From Candidatus Yanofskybacteria bacterium RIFCSPHIGHO2_01_FULL_44_24 (lineage in GTDB: Bacteria > Patescibacteriota > Minisyncoccia > 2-02-FULL-40-12 > GWA2-44-9): a stretch of 38,819 bases of DNA. The notes beneath the pieces were generated by a model. The model saw only the letters and a program-made list of their open reading frames with translations. It was not told the DNA's origin and did no database searches. Shown here in pieces: positions 1-7,920 of the stretch. The translations under genes and the position numbers were made by a program. The DNA lies in the NCBI GenBank assembly GCA_001794215.1, contig MGJK01000016.1, positions 1 through 38,819 of the forward strand, written 5' to 3'. Each line of letters opens with the position of its first letter. Position 1 is the stretch's first letter.

Positions 1-95
1 GAAGTTTGCTCTAATCAGGTTTGCCTTACTTAATATGGCCGTTTTGGCTTCCTTAGAAAAAGCTGATCAATTGTGGCTATGGTTTTCGAACAGCC

Positions 96-1640
96 TTATG
101 GCAACGCTATAGTCACACCGGCCTTTTCTAAAACTTCTCGGACAGAATAGGAATAACCGTGTCGTTTCCGAAGCGCTTTAAGGGCCTGCTCTTTGGAAAT
201 AAAGCTTGCAGTTACTTCTCGTCCTAATCTGGTCGAATCAGGGTGAAAGCCCAATAACTTCCTCGCTTTATTCTCGGCGGCCCGAGCAAAAAGACAGGAA
301 TTGGCATTCGATTCTATTAGGAGTTCGCCCCTTGGCTCTTTCCATCCGATTTTTCTAAGAATTTTTTGGGTATCGCCGATTTTGGCCTGAATCAAAAATG
401 GCAAATGCACTATATAAACCGCCGGTTTATTCTTGAAAGGCTTTAGCTTTCTTATCGCCGTAAAGTTGTTCCGGCTCAATCCGGTCCACTCATTTATTCC
501 TAATACGACTAAATTTATCCCCCTCTTAACTGCTTCGCCGTAATATGCCCGTATTACAACTCGCCTGCATAACTGACAGGTTCTGACAAACGGAATGCTG
601 TGTCCGCACTTCACCGAGTAATGCTCTCGGCCCTCTTCGTATAAACCTCTAAACCGGGCCTGCAGTTTATCTGAGTATGGGAGGTCGTATAGCTCCGCCG
701 TTTTCCGGTAGGATATCCGATCAATTTTCCTGACATAAGTCCTGATATCTATCCTCTCGTGGCTGACTCCTAAATTCTCAGCCATTTCGGCCGATCGTGA
801 AAATATATGATCGGAATAATACCCGGTATCGAACGTAAAAGCCAACGGCCGAAAACCAAATTTAACCATGCGGTATAAAACGGCGGTACTGTCTTTTCCT
901 CCGGATATGCCGACCATCGCGTTATATTTACCTCTCCTATTGGCAAAAGCTTTGAAAAACTTTAACTCTTTTCTGAATACTTTCGGATTAAATTTTGATT
1001 TATATAAAGCGCAGGTTTGGCAAAGTCCGTCTTTGTCGATACTGATTACTGGATTTTCAATATTATTGACGCATTTTTTGCACTCGTACTTCCCCAGAAA
1101 CCTTAAAAGGGCTGCGGCTGGCCGCATCGGATCTTTGCCGGATGTATCTAAAATTAAATCGGCAATTGACTTTACTTTTGATGTTTTATAGATAGTCTCT
1201 TCTTCTTTGTAATCCTTCACTGCGGCATCCTTAGAATAGCCCTCTCTTTCCATCAACCTTTTAACGCCGGCCGACGCAGGTACCGACAAAAACACTATAA
1301 GATATCCTTCCCTTTTCAGGTACTGGGCATTTTCAAGACCCCTTATGCCTGAAATAATAATAAATTGTTTTTTGTACTTTCTTTTATGGATACCTGTTAC
1401 CAACTTGCCGATAGCCGACTGTCCGTACTTATTTTTTAAATATCCAAAAACCTGCCTGGCTCTTTCTCTGACAGACTCGCCTTTTATGTGGGGTGATTTC
1501 CTAAGAGTCGGCTCGATAAGTTCATCAAAAACTTCCAAGTGCTTGCTTCCGGGCAATCTTTTTTCCAATTTCAAAGAAATGGCGGTCTTGCCGCTTGCGG
1601 GGGTGCCAAAAATAGCAATTCCTTTATAGGTTTTGCTCAT
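96..1640 (-). CDS. P-loop kinase / PP-loop ATPase fusion protein
   Basis: The 514-residue protein joins two nucleotide-binding modules. Residues 1-180 look like a small nucleoside/adenylate-kinase-type P-loop protein, with Walker A GTPASGKT at 12-19. After a Cys-x2-Cys pair at 187/190 and another at 207/210 (likely a zinc ribbon) comes a PP-loop ATP pyrophosphatase with SGGKDST at 246-252. This second half resembles the N-acetyl-sugar amidotransferase and tRNA-thiolation class, which adenylates a substrate. A further Cys cluster (CGHSIPF...CQLC) follows. I chose ATG at 1640. An in-frame TTG 11 codons upstream lies inside a dispersed repeat whose end abuts this ATG. The substrate is unknown. 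The two domains probably act in one modification reaction, but that is inference. Confidence 0.8.
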   Translation of the reverse strand: MSKTYKGIAIFGTPASGKTAISLKLEKRLPGSKHLEVFDELIEPTLRKSPHIKGESVRERARQVFGYLKNKYGQSAIGKLVTGIHKRKYKKQFIIISGIRGLENAQYLKREGYLIVFLSVPASAGVKRLMEREGYSKDAAVKDYKEEETIYKTSKVKSIADLILDTSGKDPMRPAAALLRFLGKYECKKCVNNIENPVISIDKDGLCQTCALYKSKFNPKVFRKELKFFKAFANRRGKYNAMVGISGGKDSTAVLYRMVKFGFRPLAFTFDTGYYSDHIFSRSAEMAENLGVSHERIDIRTYVRKIDRISYRKTAELYDLPYSDKLQARFRGLYEEGREHYSVKCGHSIPFVRTCQLCRRVVIRAYYGEAVKRGINLVVLGINEWTGLSRNNFTAIRKLKPFKNKPAVYIVHLPFLIQAKIGDTQKILRKIGWKEPRGELLIESNANSCLFARAAENKARKLLGFHPDSTRLGREVTASFISKEQALKALRKRHGYSYSVREVLEKAGVTIALP

Positions 1641-1766
1641 CCCGTTAGAGGTACGGTTGCGACCTTGCCGCAACCGTACCGGATTAAATTATTCTTTTAT
1701 TTCCCGTTTAGGTATTTCTGATCACCGCCTTGATACCATGGACGATAGCTATGCCTCTAACGGGAT
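1639..1766 (-). repeat. Dispersed terminal-inverted-repeat element, copy 1
   Basis: This 128 bp element is bounded by inverted ends (ATCCCGTTAGAGG / CCTCTAACGGGAT). Read on the minus strand it starts within the TAA stop of the upstream peptidase gene and ends at the ATG of the kinase/PP-loop gene, so it fills the intergenic gap exactly. Near its 3' end is a perfect 12 bp hairpin, GGTACGGTTGCG / CGCAACCGTACC, with loop GCAAGGT. Copies 2 and 3 lie at 11133-11259 and 15619-15743. All three have the same orientation relative to the downstream gene. Confidence 0.9.
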
Positions 1767-2539
1767 TATCCGACAATAATTATCACTCTTCTGCCGTTTT
1801 GAACGTCTCCATCATTCCAGTCATGAATCGCATTCATCAAAACATTCGGAGCATATATAAAGTCGGCTCCCCGGCGAGTGCCCGGATCGTTAGTAATAAA
1901 ATTACCGTCTTTCGTATAACCCTTGATAACAAGCATGTGATAAAGCGGGCCGGGCTGGGTAAAATAAGGATTGCCGAGCATTCTTCCGGCGGCGGGAACA
2001 ATAATAACTTTCTTTTCAGATAAAGATTTTTTTATAATATCGACTGAGGGGTCATAAACGACTTTTACTTTTTCATATTTATAATATTCTCTTAAAATAA
2101 CGGCCGTTTCCTCCGCAGTTGTGTCTTTATAGTAGCCAAATCTCGCTTCCTCAAAAGACTTGATCTTCAACATATTCTGATCGGCAAAATCAAGATTTGG
2201 AATCGACGAACCCATGATATAGCTTATGGCCATAAGCACAGATGCCTCTTCGCAAAATTCTGCATAAGGATCGTCCCAGTTACCATATGGGGCCTGAGGG
2301 GTAAAGGGCACGGCCAAATTAATAGAATCAAGAATTTTAAATTCAGAATTAGGAGTTAACGACGGTAAAAGAGACGTCTTAGGAGTTGCGGCGGGCATCG
2401 GACTTGCTTGCCGATAGCCTACTGCTTCCGGTAAATCTTCCTTCTGCCAGTTCGAAACAAAATCACGGATATCAACCCGAAAAAAATAAAGCCCCGCTCC
2501 AAGAGCCAAAATTATTATAATCAGAATAACCCGCTTCAT
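1766..2539 (-). CDS. Membrane-anchored C39-like cysteine peptidase
   Basis: The 257-residue protein has an N-terminal hydrophobic anchor (about 4-20), a Pro/Ala/Thr-rich linker to about 70, then a papain-like C39_2 domain. Likely catalytic residues are Cys96 (FCEEAS), His201 (YHMLVIKGY) and Asp218 (NDPGT). Proteins of this family (YvpB-like) act outside the membrane; the substrate is unknown. A second C39-like gene lies upstream on the same strand beyond a 420 bp repeat region. The stop codon overlaps the dispersed element at 1639-1766. The promoter leaves almost no 5' leader. Confidence 0.85.
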   Translation of the reverse strand: MKRVILIIIILALGAGLYFFRVDIRDFVSNWQKEDLPEAVGYRQASPMPAATPKTSLLPSLTPNSEFKILDSINLAVPFTPQAPYGNWDDPYAEFCEEASVLMAISYIMGSSIPNLDFADQNMLKIKSFEEARFGYYKDTTAEETAVILREYYKYEKVKVVYDPSVDIIKKSLSEKKVIIVPAAGRMLGNPYFTQPGPLYHMLVIKGYTKDGNFITNDPGTRRGADFIYAPNVLMNAIHDWNDGDVQNGRRVIIIVG

Positions 2540-2546
2540 CTCTGAA

Positions 2547-2574
2547 ATTCTAACATATTTTTCCTAAAAATCAA
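2547..2574 (-). promoter_or_regulatory. Sigma-70-like promoter with virtually no 5' UTR
   Basis: On the minus strand TTGATT (2574-2569) and TAGAAT (2552-2547) are separated by 16 bp. Only 7 bases separate the -10 box from the ATG at 2539, so transcription would begin at or next to the start codon. Confidence 0.5.
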
Positions 2575-2639
2575 ATCTGAGCCTGCATCCTACTTACGTT
2601 CGGGAGAGTCTGACTTATAGGGATTTGTGCAGATTTTTT

Positions 2640-2945
2640 GTTCAAAACATTAAGCGAAGCCTTAACCCATGAAGGGATTTACGGAAAATCATAACGAAGC
2701 CTTGGCTTATGAGAGGATTTGCGCAGGCTGACCAATCTCAGTGCGAGGGTTTAGCCAATGAAGGGATTTACGGAGCTCGACCGGAGCGAGTAAAAGATGA
2801 AATTTCAGCAGAAATTTACATCGTGCCCTTCATTGGCTAAACCTGAGTAACATTTTATGGCGTGCCTCGAATAAGCCAAGGCGAAGTGGCTTTTATGCCG
2901 TGCCCTGAATAGGTTGAAGCAGAGCGTCTTTACGCCGTGGTTCAA
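2640..2945. repeat. Nested inverted-repeat region, three shells
   Basis: This fills the 421 bp gap between the two C39-like genes. Three pairs of arms are nested. The outer pair is 2664-2676 with 2903-2915 (imperfect). The middle pair is 2700-2716 with 2865-2881 (near perfect). The inner pair is 2748-2765 with 2826-2843 (18/18 complementary). Each left arm is followed by ATTTRCG and each right arm is preceded by TTTAYRBCGTG. The innermost core (2766-2825) recurs at about 20720-20778 and 24130-24232. No credible gene was seen. Confidence 0.85.
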
Positions 2946-2961
2946 AATTAACTCGCCCCTA

Positions 2962-3711
2962 TTAATAAACCACCACTCCGCTCCGGCCAAACGCATTCCA
3001 CTTTTTAAGAAACTCTTCTTTGGAATAGTAAATCTGTCCGTAAATAGGATCTATCAGAAAAAATCCTTCGGGGTTATTCACCGGCCCCTTCAATCCGTTT
3101 ACCAAAAAACTATGCTCATAGTAAATACCGGTTATTTTAAGGCCGTTGGACGTCTGCCAGGAAGTCGTATTTCCCCTCCCAAGATAACCCCAGATTATGA
3201 CCGGATTACCACGCTCTATCTCAACAGCTAAATCCGAGATATCCCATCCTTCAAACCAAACCGATTGCCGGTACTGATTGGCTGTTTTGGCGATCGGCTT
3301 CCAATATACACCGTAACCGTCAACGAGCATCTTGCCGTCGATATTACCCACAAAACCTTTCTGAGGATCGCCCCAGATCATCTGTCCGGATATCATTTTC
3401 TTAGGAGTGTTATCGAAACCTGTTTTTTTGATAAGCTCGGCTTCGTCTATATTGACGCCCCGAAATACCAAAGCCATTTTTAGCACGGCAAACTCGCACG
3501 AAAGAGCATGATCTTGCTTATCAAACTCAACCGCCAGTAAAATATCGGCCTTGCCCGCTGGAATGAGGGCTAACTTTATTTTTGAGTACATCCTTACGGC
3601 CGCGGCATGAAAATACGTGTCACGAAATGCCGGCAAGAAAAAAATTAAAGCGATAAATATCGCCGCTAACGTTCCCGCTCCGTAAAATATGTACAGCCTC
3701 TTCATCTTCAT
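2962..3711 (-). CDS. Membrane-anchored C39-like peptidase, second copy
   Basis: The 249-residue protein has an N-terminal transmembrane anchor (about 8-28) and an extracytoplasmic papain-like domain. The probable triad is Cys72 (ALSCEFAV), His200 (YEHSFLVNG) and Asp221 (FFLIDPIYG). It belongs to the same broad C39_2/YvpB group as the neighbouring gene but is strongly diverged from it, so the pair may be old paralogues with different targets. Two start codons (M1 and M3) are possible; the first is annotated. A TACAAT -10 box lies 10 bases upstream of the ATG, implying a very short leader. Confidence 0.8.
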   Translation of the reverse strand: MKMKRLYIFYGAGTLAAIFIALIFFLPAFRDTYFHAAAVRMYSKIKLALIPAGKADILLAVEFDKQDHALSCEFAVLKMALVFRGVNIDEAELIKKTGFDNTPKKMISGQMIWGDPQKGFVGNIDGKMLVDGYGVYWKPIAKTANQYRQSVWFEGWDISDLAVEIERGNPVIIWGYLGRGNTTSWQTSNGLKITGIYYEHSFLVNGLKGPVNNPEGFFLIDPIYGQIYYSKEEFLKKWNAFGRSGVVVY

Positions 3712-3721
3712 ATGATTTTTA

Positions 3722-3727
3722 ATTGTA
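3722..3727 (-). promoter_or_regulatory. Candidate -10 box (TACAAT), very short leader
   Basis: TACAAT on the minus strand lies 10 bases before the ATG at 3711. No clear -35 box was found. Confidence 0.35.
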
Positions 3728-3742
3728 TCATAAACAGCGTAT

Positions 3743-3772
3743 TAAAAAACTCCGCGTTAGCGAAGTTTTTGG
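3743..3772 (-). terminator. Rho-independent terminator overlapping a stop codon
   Basis: The minus strand reads AAAAACTTCGC, TAAC loop, GCGGAGTTTTTT. The TAA stop of the acyl-CoA synthetase gene (3759-3757) lies in the loop, so the end of the coding sequence forms the 5' half of the stem. Confidence 0.75.
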
Positions 3773-5478
3773 AAATTCAGATGCTCCCTTATCTTCCTTT
3801 TTAAAATTTTGCCTATCGGATTTTTAAATTCTTCCAATGAGTCCACCGCCATTACCATCGTCGGGCGCTGGAGCTTGGGCCAATCCTGGTTTCCGGAAAT
3901 AGATTTCATAATGAGCTCCTCGGCTCTTTTCTTCAAATTGTCTTCGCATTCTTCGATCAAAACCACCAATGCCACCGGAGTTTCACCAGATTTGATGTCC
4001 GGAATGCCGACTACAACCGCCTCCGCCACAAGGGGCAGGCCCATCATCCTTTTCTCAATATCGGACGCATAAATATTTTCCCCCAATACCTTTATGACGT
4101 CCTTGATCCTGTCGGTGAAATAAAGATACCCATCGGCATCAAGATAGCCGGCATCACCGGTCCTGAACCAGCCGCCATCCAAAACAAGCTTCGTCTCATT
4201 GTCTTTTTTATAATACCCGGACATAACCTGAGGACCGGAAACAACTATCTCTCCCACAAGGCCAGGCCCGAGAATTTCTCCATTTTCTCCGACTATTCGA
4301 ACCGTTGTTCCCGGAAGAGGCTTGCCGATAAACCCCGAGGGACGATCTTGATTCAGATCTTCCGACCGGGTGACAGATATAACCGGCGATGTTTCCGACA
4401 ACCCATAGCCCTCCACAATAACCACACTACCTGTTAATTCACGGAACTTGTCGCAAATACCTTTATCGATCGGACCGGCTCCGCTAATGCACAGCTTCAG
4501 AGATTTCAGATTGGCTGACTTGAATGCCTTTTCGTGGTCAAGCATCTTTTTATACATAAGATTAACTCCCGGGAAAACCGATACCCCGTATTTTCCTATA
4601 TATTTTATAGCCGTCTTCGGATCAAATACCGGCATCAGTACCAACTGAGCGCCCAAAGAAAGAATGGCCATGTTAAGACAAGTAGTCATCCCGTAAATAT
4701 GAAAAAACGGCAAAGCACCCATCACTACTTCTTCCCCGTCAACGAACAAATCGCCGAAATGCTCCCGCGCCTGCAGAAGATTCGAAACTAAGTTGCGATG
4801 AGTGAGGATGGCACCCTTCGGATTACCGCCGGTCGTACCTCCCGTGTACTGAAGCTGAGCAATAGAATCAGGGTCGTACCGCTCCAGAAGCAAGCCCTCC
4901 GGAAAATCAGTAAAAATCTTCTTGAACCAAAGCACTCCATGAACCCGCCGGCCGATATGCCGGCCTTCTTTCCTGGACTTCAGCGCATAAAGAGGCTTCA
5001 GGTACCAGGGAAGATATTCGCCGGGACTGGTCAGTATTACGGGACAGGAATTATCCAGTCCCGCCTGGATTAAAACAGGATAGAAAAAGTCGGCTGCGAA
5101 AATAAGAACGGGATGGGCGTCTTTGATCTGGCCGAGAATTTCGGGAGTAATTTTGATATCGTTTATATTCTTAGTTTTCAGGTCGGCGGCGATAGACATG
5201 AAATTAATCGGAACGGCGATTCTTCCGGCCGATAAAATTCCGTAATAGCAGAAGGCAAACTGGGGAATATTCGGCATTAAAAGAGCTACCCGATCCCCCG
5301 CCTTCGTATGCTGGCGGACAAAAAGAGCGATCTTTCGGACATTAGCCGATAAATCACTGTAGCTCATTCTCCTGCCCATATAGATTAAGGCTGTTTTTTT
5401 ACCCATTTTTTCGGTCATGCTATCAAGCAAATCGGGGATGCTTCCGATGTTTTCTTCTTTAAGCCACCGATGCGCCAT
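3757..5478 (-). CDS. Long-chain fatty-acid-CoA ligase (AMP-forming)
   Basis: The 573-residue protein is a full-length ANL-superfamily adenylate-forming enzyme, which activates a carboxylic acid with ATP to an acyl-AMP and then transfers it to CoA. Visible motifs are the P-loop YTGGTTGGNPKGA, GYGLSETSP (A5), GWFRTGDAGY (A7), FTDRIKDVIKVLGENI (A8) and the C-terminal catalytic lysine region NPIGKILKR. Length and motifs fit FadD-like ligases; chain-length preference cannot be read. ATG at 5478 is chosen because AAGG lies 6 bases upstream. A TTG two codons earlier is less likely. There are no beta-oxidation or fatty-acid genes nearby, so it may scavenge exogenous fatty acids (inference). Confidence 0.9.
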   Translation of the reverse strand: MAHRWLKEENIGSIPDLLDSMTEKMGKKTALIYMGRRMSYSDLSANVRKIALFVRQHTKAGDRVALLMPNIPQFAFCYYGILSAGRIAVPINFMSIAADLKTKNINDIKITPEILGQIKDAHPVLIFAADFFYPVLIQAGLDNSCPVILTSPGEYLPWYLKPLYALKSRKEGRHIGRRVHGVLWFKKIFTDFPEGLLLERYDPDSIAQLQYTGGTTGGNPKGAILTHRNLVSNLLQAREHFGDLFVDGEEVVMGALPFFHIYGMTTCLNMAILSLGAQLVLMPVFDPKTAIKYIGKYGVSVFPGVNLMYKKMLDHEKAFKSANLKSLKLCISGAGPIDKGICDKFRELTGSVVIVEGYGLSETSPVISVTRSEDLNQDRPSGFIGKPLPGTTVRIVGENGEILGPGLVGEIVVSGPQVMSGYYKKDNETKLVLDGGWFRTGDAGYLDADGYLYFTDRIKDVIKVLGENIYASDIEKRMMGLPLVAEAVVVGIPDIKSGETPVALVVLIEECEDNLKKRAEELIMKSISGNQDWPKLQRPTMVMAVDSLEEFKNPIGKILKRKIREHLNFQKLR

Positions 5479-5537
5479 CAGCAACCTTCGTGGTGATTGT
5501 AAAAGATCTCATGCTGATTCTAAATAAATTATCCGCC

Positions 5538-5581
5538 AATAACAAGCCCCGTCCGCCAGCTGGCGGACGGGGCTTGTTATT
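5538..5581. terminator. Perfect 44 bp palindromic terminator
   Basis: The sequence is a perfect palindrome of 22 bp per arm centred at 5559/5560, with A/T-rich ends. It follows the DoxX gene on the minus strand. Its central 26 bp, built on CCGCCAGCTGGCGG, is identical to the core of the palindrome at 20866-20899. Confidence 0.8.
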
Positions 5582-5595
5582 AATATTTAAAAAAA

Positions 5596-5952
5596 TTAGA
5601 CCAGCAACAGGGCCACGCAGGCAGCCCATAGAACAAGGTCAAGCTCCCATCCCGTATTATCCCGGGATACAAAATTCGTATTCCACCTAACAACCTTAAA
5701 ATATATGGCACCGATCATAATTAACCCCAAAACCATAGCCGCGCCCTGAACGCAGAATCCGATAATCAATAAAGCGCCTCCAACCACTTCGGCCAATCCG
5801 TGGAAAAGTCCGACTACCGAAGGAGCTTTATAGACCGCAGCGATTCCTTTGGGATTCTTTATTTTGGGAAATCCATGAACGATAAAAATGATGCCGACAA
5901 CGGCACCAAGAACCCAAAAACCGTAATTAGCGTATCCGATCGACAAATACAT
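5596..5952 (-). CDS. DoxX family membrane protein
   Basis: The 118-residue protein has four predicted hydrophobic helices. It carries the DoxX-type N-terminal pattern (IFIVHGFPKI) and a central FHGLAEVVGGALLIIG segment. DoxX-like proteins are small quinone-linked or redox-associated membrane proteins whose exact role is often unknown. A strong Shine-Dalgarno AAAGGAGGTG precedes the ATG. The gene is likely cotranscribed from, or shortly after, the YggU/CAP genes upstream and is followed by a strong palindromic terminator. Confidence 0.85.
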   Translation of the reverse strand: MYLSIGYANYGFWVLGAVVGIIFIVHGFPKIKNPKGIAAVYKAPSVVGLFHGLAEVVGGALLIIGFCVQGAAMVLGLIMIGAIYFKVVRWNTNFVSRDNTGWELDLVLWAACVALLLV

Positions 5953-5975
5953 AATGACACCTCCTTTATCTCATT

Positions 5976-6209
5976 TTAACTTTGTATTCCCGAAACTTCA
6001 ATCACCTTCTGTCGAGAAGTATAGCCGGAGATAATTCTTACCTGAAACCTTGAAACCTTGAAATGCCCGGCCAAAGCCCGGATGATGGCTTCGTTGGCCA
6101 TGCCCCGGACGGGCGGTTCCTTGACCGAAACAACAAATCCCGAACCGTCGGGATTTGCTTCAACTTTTTCTTCTTTGGCGTTTGGTTTGGCTTTTACGAT
6201 GATTCTCAT
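5976..6209 (-). CDS. DUF167/YggU family protein
   Basis: The 77-residue protein matches the whole YggU/DUF167 domain. It starts MRIIVKAKPNAKEEKV, then VSVKEPPVRGMANEAIIRALA, and ends in the SGYTSRQKVIEV strand. The family has a small alpha/beta fold of unknown function. Its ATG shares one base with the TAA stop of the CAP-domain gene (TAATG), which implies translational coupling. Confidence 0.9.
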   Translation of the reverse strand: MRIIVKAKPNAKEEKVEANPDGSGFVVSVKEPPVRGMANEAIIRALAGHFKVSRFQVRIISGYTSRQKVIEVSGIQS

Positions 6210-7156
6210 TAGAAAATAAACGTCGAAGAGGCGATGTTAACGGACGGCAAAGATGCGGCCGCTATTAGCAATGCGAAATGACCGGCGGTAGCTAAAATCA
6301 AATTCTTCTTGGCTCCCAAGAATAGTATGGCCACTCCGAAAACAATGATTGAGGCAACCATATAGGCCTGATAAATGAGATTCAGCTTATTGGAAACGCT
6401 ATTGATATTTAATGAATCCCGATTTGCAATCTCAATCGGCTTGCCGACCGAGGGGACAGAATCATCGGTGGATATGCGGTTCAGCTCTTCCGCCGACAAA
6501 ACGACTGCCTCCGATCCGGAAACAACGCTGCTCGGCAAAGGCGTTGATGCATTTATCGGATTAGGAGTTGCGACCGGAGTTATCTTCGGAGATGAAACCG
6601 GCTTAACAACGGCAACCGCAGTAGAAGATTTTCCGAACATTTGTACCACCAAAATTCCGCTTACGCCGTTAAGGTCGGCTTTTCCGGTAGCGACTCCTAT
6701 TTCCGTATAGTTTCCGTTGAGGAGATTAGCCTTGTGGGACGGGGAATTCATCCATCCGGCCACGGTGCTTTCGGAATCGGCGAAGCCGAGCGCTAAGTTT
6801 TCTCCGGCATAAGTATATTGGTATCCGGCCTCAGTCATCCAAAACCACGGGCTTACTCCTTCGGGGCTGACATGGGCAAAATAACCGTTCCGAACCATGT
6901 CATTGAGTTTTTCCGATGCGGCCAAATCAAGCTTAGCGTTTGCCGAAACCGGCGAAAGACCTTCAACGGTCCTGACTTTGTTCGTCTCAACGATTATCTG
7001 GCGGGAATCGAAAGGCAGAATCTGATCCAGCATACTCGCTAATTGGAACCCGGAAATGGGCAGAACCGCTTTAACTGCAAGCAACGCTAAAATATTCAGA
7101 ATTATCAGGTTCTTCATTTTTAGCGGTTCTATCAGGTTTTTTACTATTGTCTTCAT
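6209..7156 (-). CDS. CAP/SCP-domain membrane protein
   Basis: The 315-residue protein has an N-terminal transmembrane segment (about 15-35), then a CAP (SCP/PR-1) domain at about 50-180. Signature segments are YAGENLA and VAGWMNSPSHKANLLNGNYTE. A Pro/Thr/Ser-rich linker follows, then two C-terminal hydrophobic helices. Bacterial CAP proteins (YkwD-like) are secreted or surface-exposed and mostly of unknown function. The neighbours are a sortase and an LPXTG protein upstream on the same strand, which suggests a cell-surface gene group. An extended -10 box only 6 bases before the ATG suggests a leaderless transcript. Confidence 0.88.
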   Translation of the reverse strand: MKTIVKNLIEPLKMKNLIILNILALLAVKAVLPISGFQLASMLDQILPFDSRQIIVETNKVRTVEGLSPVSANAKLDLAASEKLNDMVRNGYFAHVSPEGVSPWFWMTEAGYQYTYAGENLALGFADSESTVAGWMNSPSHKANLLNGNYTEIGVATGKADLNGVSGILVVQMFGKSSTAVAVVKPVSSPKITPVATPNPINASTPLPSSVVSGSEAVVLSAEELNRISTDDSVPSVGKPIEIANRDSLNINSVSNKLNLIYQAYMVASIIVFGVAILFLGAKKNLILATAGHFALLIAAASLPSVNIASSTFIF

Positions 7157-7162
7157 GATAAA

Positions 7163-7168
7163 ATTATA
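7163..7168 (-). promoter_or_regulatory. Extended -10 promoter, probably leaderless
   Basis: TGCTATAAT on the minus strand ends 6 bases before the ATG at 7156, which places the expected start site at the A of ATG. The promoter lies just downstream of the sortase stop codon. Confidence 0.55.
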
Positions 7169-7171
7169 GCA

Positions 7172-7825
7172 TTAATTGGCCGAATTTATTAATTCTCCGA
7201 TCACAACCAACCTCTGCTTAGTTGAGAAAAGAGGCGTGCACGTAATAACCGTCAATATAGAGTCATCGGTCGGCTGAATTACCGAAAGATCGGTCGGTTC
7301 AACGACTTTTGTTTCAGAAACGCGATAGCGGTACTCTTTGCCCTGCCAGTATAAAACCATCAGGTCTCCGGCTTTTACCTTGTCTAAGTTCCAGAAGGTA
7401 TTTTGTTTAGGCGGACGATACATGTAGCGATGCCCGAAGATAACCGAATTTCCTCCCTTTTCGGGACGTGAAGTTTCTGAAAAAAGCCAGCCGCCCTTAC
7501 GAAGAGTCTTCTCTGTAGATCCTAAAAAAACCGGCATATCGATATTCGCACCGGCAATAACGAGCCTGTCTCTATGAAGAGTTGATTGTGCGCCGGATTT
7601 AGATTCAGGGTAAACCTCTTGGTCGGCGCTTATAGAAGCATTGGCGAATGTCGGCAACCGAGACTCTATTCCGGAAACCGCTTGCTGATCATCGAGGGAA
7701 AAAATGTTGAAAGTAAAGGAAAAAGAAGCCCCGATCAGTCCGATTGCAAGCAGGGTAAGTCCGGCACCTATGAAAAGGTTTTGCTTCTTTCTTTCTTCAA
7801 TTATGCGGTCTCTGAGAAAATTCAT
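7172..7825 (-). CDS. Sortase (class D/E-like transpeptidase)
   Basis: The 217-residue protein has an N-terminal transmembrane anchor (about 17-43) and a sortase barrel. The catalytic residues are readable: His132 in VIFGHRYMY, Cys196 in ILTVITCTP and Arg205 in STKQRLVVIG. Sortases cleave LPXTG-type signals and attach the protein to a cell-wall or surface nucleophile. The gene immediately upstream on the same strand encodes an LPETG protein, its obvious candidate substrate. A 15 bp stem terminator between them would limit read-through, so the sortase may be expressed at a lower level. The subclass call is tentative. Confidence 0.92.
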   Translation of the reverse strand: MNFLRDRIIEERKKQNLFIGAGLTLLAIGLIGASFSFTFNIFSLDDQQAVSGIESRLPTFANASISADQEVYPESKSGAQSTLHRDRLVIAGANIDMPVFLGSTEKTLRKGGWLFSETSRPEKGGNSVIFGHRYMYRPPKQNTFWNLDKVKAGDLMVLYWQGKEYRYRVSETKVVEPTDLSVIQPTDDSILTVITCTPLFSTKQRLVVIGELINSAN

Positions 7826-7846
7826 AACTTTATGTTTCCCCGATTA

Positions 7847-7880
7847 AACAATAAGAAGGGCGCCTGCCCTTCTTATTGTT
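7847..7880 (-). terminator. Terminator/attenuator between LPXTG protein and sortase
   Basis: Arms 7847-7861 and 7866-7880 are perfectly complementary (15 bp, loop GCCT or its complement) with A/T-rich flanks. The hairpin follows the surface-protein stop codon and precedes the sortase start. Confidence 0.8.
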
Positions 7881-7920
7881 TTCTTAAATTATTCGCCTGA
7901 AGGGCTTATAATCCCTGATT

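Noticed and set aside
2..112. Open frame entering from the left edge on the plus strand (about 36 codons)
   Set aside because: It is short, has no recognisable motif and overlaps the end of the minus-strand gene at 96. It may be the tail of an off-window gene but cannot be supported.
868..1191. Plus-strand ORFs opposite the kinase/PP-loop gene and many similar ones elsewhere
   Set aside because: They are antisense shadows of well-supported genes without ribosome sites or motifs.
2640..2945. CRISPR array
   Set aside because: The repeats are inverted and nested rather than direct with regular spacers, and there are no cas genes.
2805..2996. 63-codon minus-strand ORF
   Set aside because: It lies inside the nested repeat and overlaps the C39-like gene start of its neighbour; no ribosome site or family match.
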